Below are positions 62,674-64,000 of a stretch of DNA of 64,000 nucleotides, piece after piece. The notes beneath the pieces were generated by a model. That model was given only the letters and a program-made list of their open reading frames with translations, had not been told where the DNA came from and made no database searches. A program made the translations under genes and the position numbers. This stretch comes from Lachnocurva sp045579705 (lineage in GTDB: Bacteria; Bacillota; Clostridia; Lachnospirales; Lachnospiraceae), in the NCBI GenBank assembly GCA_045579705.1, contig JAZNMP010000032.1, positions 1 through 64,000 on the forward strand, written 5' to 3'. Every line of letters starts with the position of its first letter. Within the stretch, counting starts at the first letter, position 1.

Positions 62674-63735
62674 ATGGGAAAAGATTCGGAATTTTATAAA
62701 TCAAAAAAAGTAGATCAAACTCTTCGACTTAGAGAACTGATTTCTCAGCTGCCACAGCCTGCTGTAGATTTCATTTATTCTAAAGAAGTTACAACTCAAG
62801 TCTCTACCAGGATTCAATATGCTTATGACTTACTTACCTATTTTCGCTTTTTACAGAGTAACAACCCTATAATTGCACGTAAAGATATCAAAAAAATCAA
62901 TACAGATGACTTATCCCGCGTTCGTTCTGAGGATCTCATGGAATATCAAAGATTTCTCGAATTAAATATCGACGAAAACGATCCTCACGAAAATGGCAAA
63001 CGCGCAATCGCTCGTAAGATGTCTCCTTTACGTGGAATGTATAAATATTTGCTAACTCATAAGCAGATTTCTGAAGATCCAACTGCTTTAGTCGAATTAC
63101 CTAGACTGAAAAAAGATAAAAACATCGTACGTATGAATTCTTATGAAGTAAGAAATATATTGGATGCAATCAAAAATGGCAATGATCAGATGACTGAACG
63201 CCAAAAGAAATTTGCTGAAAAAACTAGATTCAGAGATTTGGCAATTCTAACTCTAATGTTAAATACAGGCATTCGAGTTTCTGAATGTAACGGCTTAGAT
63301 ATCGCAGATATAAATCTGAAGGACGATTCTTTTGTCATAGTACGTAAAGGTGGCGCCCAGGATGTACTTTATTTTGGCTCCTATGTGCACGAAGCTATAA
63401 ATGATTACCTTCAGCTAGAAAGAAAGCATATTTCGGCACGTGAAGGCCATGAAAAGGCATTGTTCCTGTCTCTACAAGGCAAACGAATGAGTGTCGATGC
63501 AATCGAGAATCTGGTAAAGAAATATGCCAAAATAGCCGTCCCAAACAAAAAGATTACACCTCATAAGCTTAGATCAACCTATGGAACAGCTCTGTATCGC
63601 GAAACAGGTGATATTCGACTGGTTGCCGATGTATTAGGCCACGAAAACATAAATACAACCATCGATTACTATGCAGCTATCGAAGATGAACACAAACGTC
63701 AGGCTCGAAATGCTGTTGATTTCAATCGAGATTAA
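62674..63735 (+). CDS. Tyrosine recombinase (XerC/D-like integrase)
   Basis: 353 residues from ATG 62674 with AGGAG 7 bases upstream; an in-frame ATG at 62647 has no ribosome binding site. N-terminal SAM-like core-binding domain (about 1-165) and the catalytic domain: Arg in LMLNTGIRVSECN, Lys in VIVRKGGAQDVLY, H-x-x-R in ITPHKLRSTYGTALY, His in VADVLGHENINTTIDYYA with the nucleophile Tyr in the DYYA. All catalytic residues present. It resembles chromosomal integrases of Clostridia rather than phage integrases, and I see no phage genes or attachment sites beside it. It may act as a dimer resolvase or on an unknown element. Confidence 0.88.
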   Translation: MGKDSEFYKSKKVDQTLRLRELISQLPQPAVDFIYSKEVTTQVSTRIQYAYDLLTYFRFLQSNNPIIARKDIKKINTDDLSRVRSEDLMEYQRFLELNIDENDPHENGKRAIARKMSPLRGMYKYLLTHKQISEDPTALVELPRLKKDKNIVRMNSYEVRNILDAIKNGNDQMTERQKKFAEKTRFRDLAILTLMLNTGIRVSECNGLDIADINLKDDSFVIVRKGGAQDVLYFGSYVHEAINDYLQLERKHISAREGHEKALFLSLQGKRMSVDAIENLVKKYAKIAVPNKKITPHKLRSTYGTALYRETGDIRLVADVLGHENINTTIDYYAAIEDEHKRQARNAVDFNRD

Positions 63736-63738
63736 AAT

Positions 63739-63788
63739 AAGCGCTAGATTTGAATTACTTTTCTTTCAGTAATACAATTCTAGCGCTT
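63739..63788. terminator. Bidirectional terminator after the recombinase
   Basis: AAGCGCTAGATTTGAATTACT (two fragments, 63739-63759) pairs with its near-perfect complement at 63768-63788 with two mismatches; an 8-base T-rich loop. It separates the recombinase from the convergent minus-strand gene. Confidence 0.75.
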
Positions 63789-63812
63789 ATATTTATATTA
63801 ATATCAAATGAA

Positions 63813-64000
63813 TTAATTCTGTTCTGCTTCAGAAATAGGATCACTAAACCTGTTTGATGCTAAGTTTGAATAACTTACATAATATAATTGAATTCCAGTT
63901 ATATCCTTTATTACATTAAAATCCAGCATAGGCTTATTGCGGTTTGTAGAAAAAACTTTCTCATCATCTTTATAATAATAGAAAGTTTCAGAATCCCATT
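63813..64000 (-). CDS. C-terminal end of an unidentified minus-strand gene
   Basis: On the minus strand a frame is open from the right edge of the window to a TAA at 63813-63815, coding about 61 residues: WDSETFYYYKDDEKV, FSTNRNKPMLDFNVIK, IQLYYVSYSNLASNRFSD and a tail PISEAEQN. It is soluble and ends after a shared terminator. The rest of the gene is outside the window; I do not recognise it. Confidence 0.55.
   Translation of the reverse strand, partial: WDSETFYYYKDDEKVFSTNRNKPMLDFNVIKDITGIQLYYVSYSNLASNRFSDPISEAEQN

Overview
The window reads as a chromosomal segment of a low-to-moderate GC anaerobic Firmicute, most likely a member of the Clostridia close to Lachnospiraceae. This rests on gene order (mutS-mutL-miaA-PLP enzyme-radC; mreBCD-PBP2-minC-rodA-mgsA; yggS-sepF-lspA-rluD), strong AGGAGG-type ribosome binding sites, frequent TTG/GTG starts, and family choices (Rex, NADP isocitrate dehydrogenase of the eukaryote-like type, formate-THF ligase). 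I cannot name a species.

Layout. 1-4409 is an accessory region: the decayed C-terminal end of one or more RHS/polymorphic toxin loci, with toxin tips, small putative immunity genes, an RHS-core fragment and frameshifted remnants. 4438-4475 closes it with a bidirectional terminator. 4496-6740 holds a small membrane protein (-), a SEC-C protein (+) and aroA (-). 6948-11582 holds an EF-G paralogue and leuS, each with its own promoter and terminator. 11652-15786 carries an unrecognised protein with a receiver-like N-terminus, icd and an ABC-F ATPase. 15852-20593 is a rex-led operon (coiled-coil protein, nnr, alr, CBS/CorC protein). 20656-44545 is one long co-directional run: yebC, glgA, ftsK, fhs, folD, a zinc-ribbon/TPR protein, phoH, a PgpH-like membrane protein, ybeY, a DUF3048 lipoprotein, a MurJ/SpoVB flippase, two flavoproteins, mutS, mutL, miaA and a PLP enzyme. 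radC follows behind its own promoter and a ribosome-binding-site hairpin, then the cell-elongation cluster mreB-mreC-mreD-mrdA-minC-rodA, mgsA and a D,D-carboxypeptidase. 53848-62416 has a small P-loop protein, a HlyD-like protein, yggS, sepF, aroB, lspA, rluD, lemA, a DUF2207 protein and a small unknown. A tyrosine recombinase (62674-63735), with a strong inverted repeat in its promoter region, and the 3' end of a minus-strand gene finish the window.

Together the core genes cover wall synthesis and cell shape (alr, flippase, Mre/PBP2/RodA, carboxypeptidase, SepF, MinC, FtsK), translation and RNA maturation (leuS, EF-G paralogue, ybeY, miaA, rluD, ABC-F), mismatch repair, one-carbon metabolism and redox control. 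The most interesting points are a PgpH-like protein that has lost its HD catalytic residues but keeps the phoH-ybeY position; a MinC with no MinD/MinE genes beside it and no RSGQ MinD-binding motif; an EF-G paralogue with altered GTPase motifs; a PBP2 with a 230-residue insertion; and the layered toxin/immunity cassettes at the left edge. I found no CRISPR array, tRNA, rRNA, riboswitch of a known class, or intact insertion sequence. All family assignments come from reading the sequence; no database search was run.
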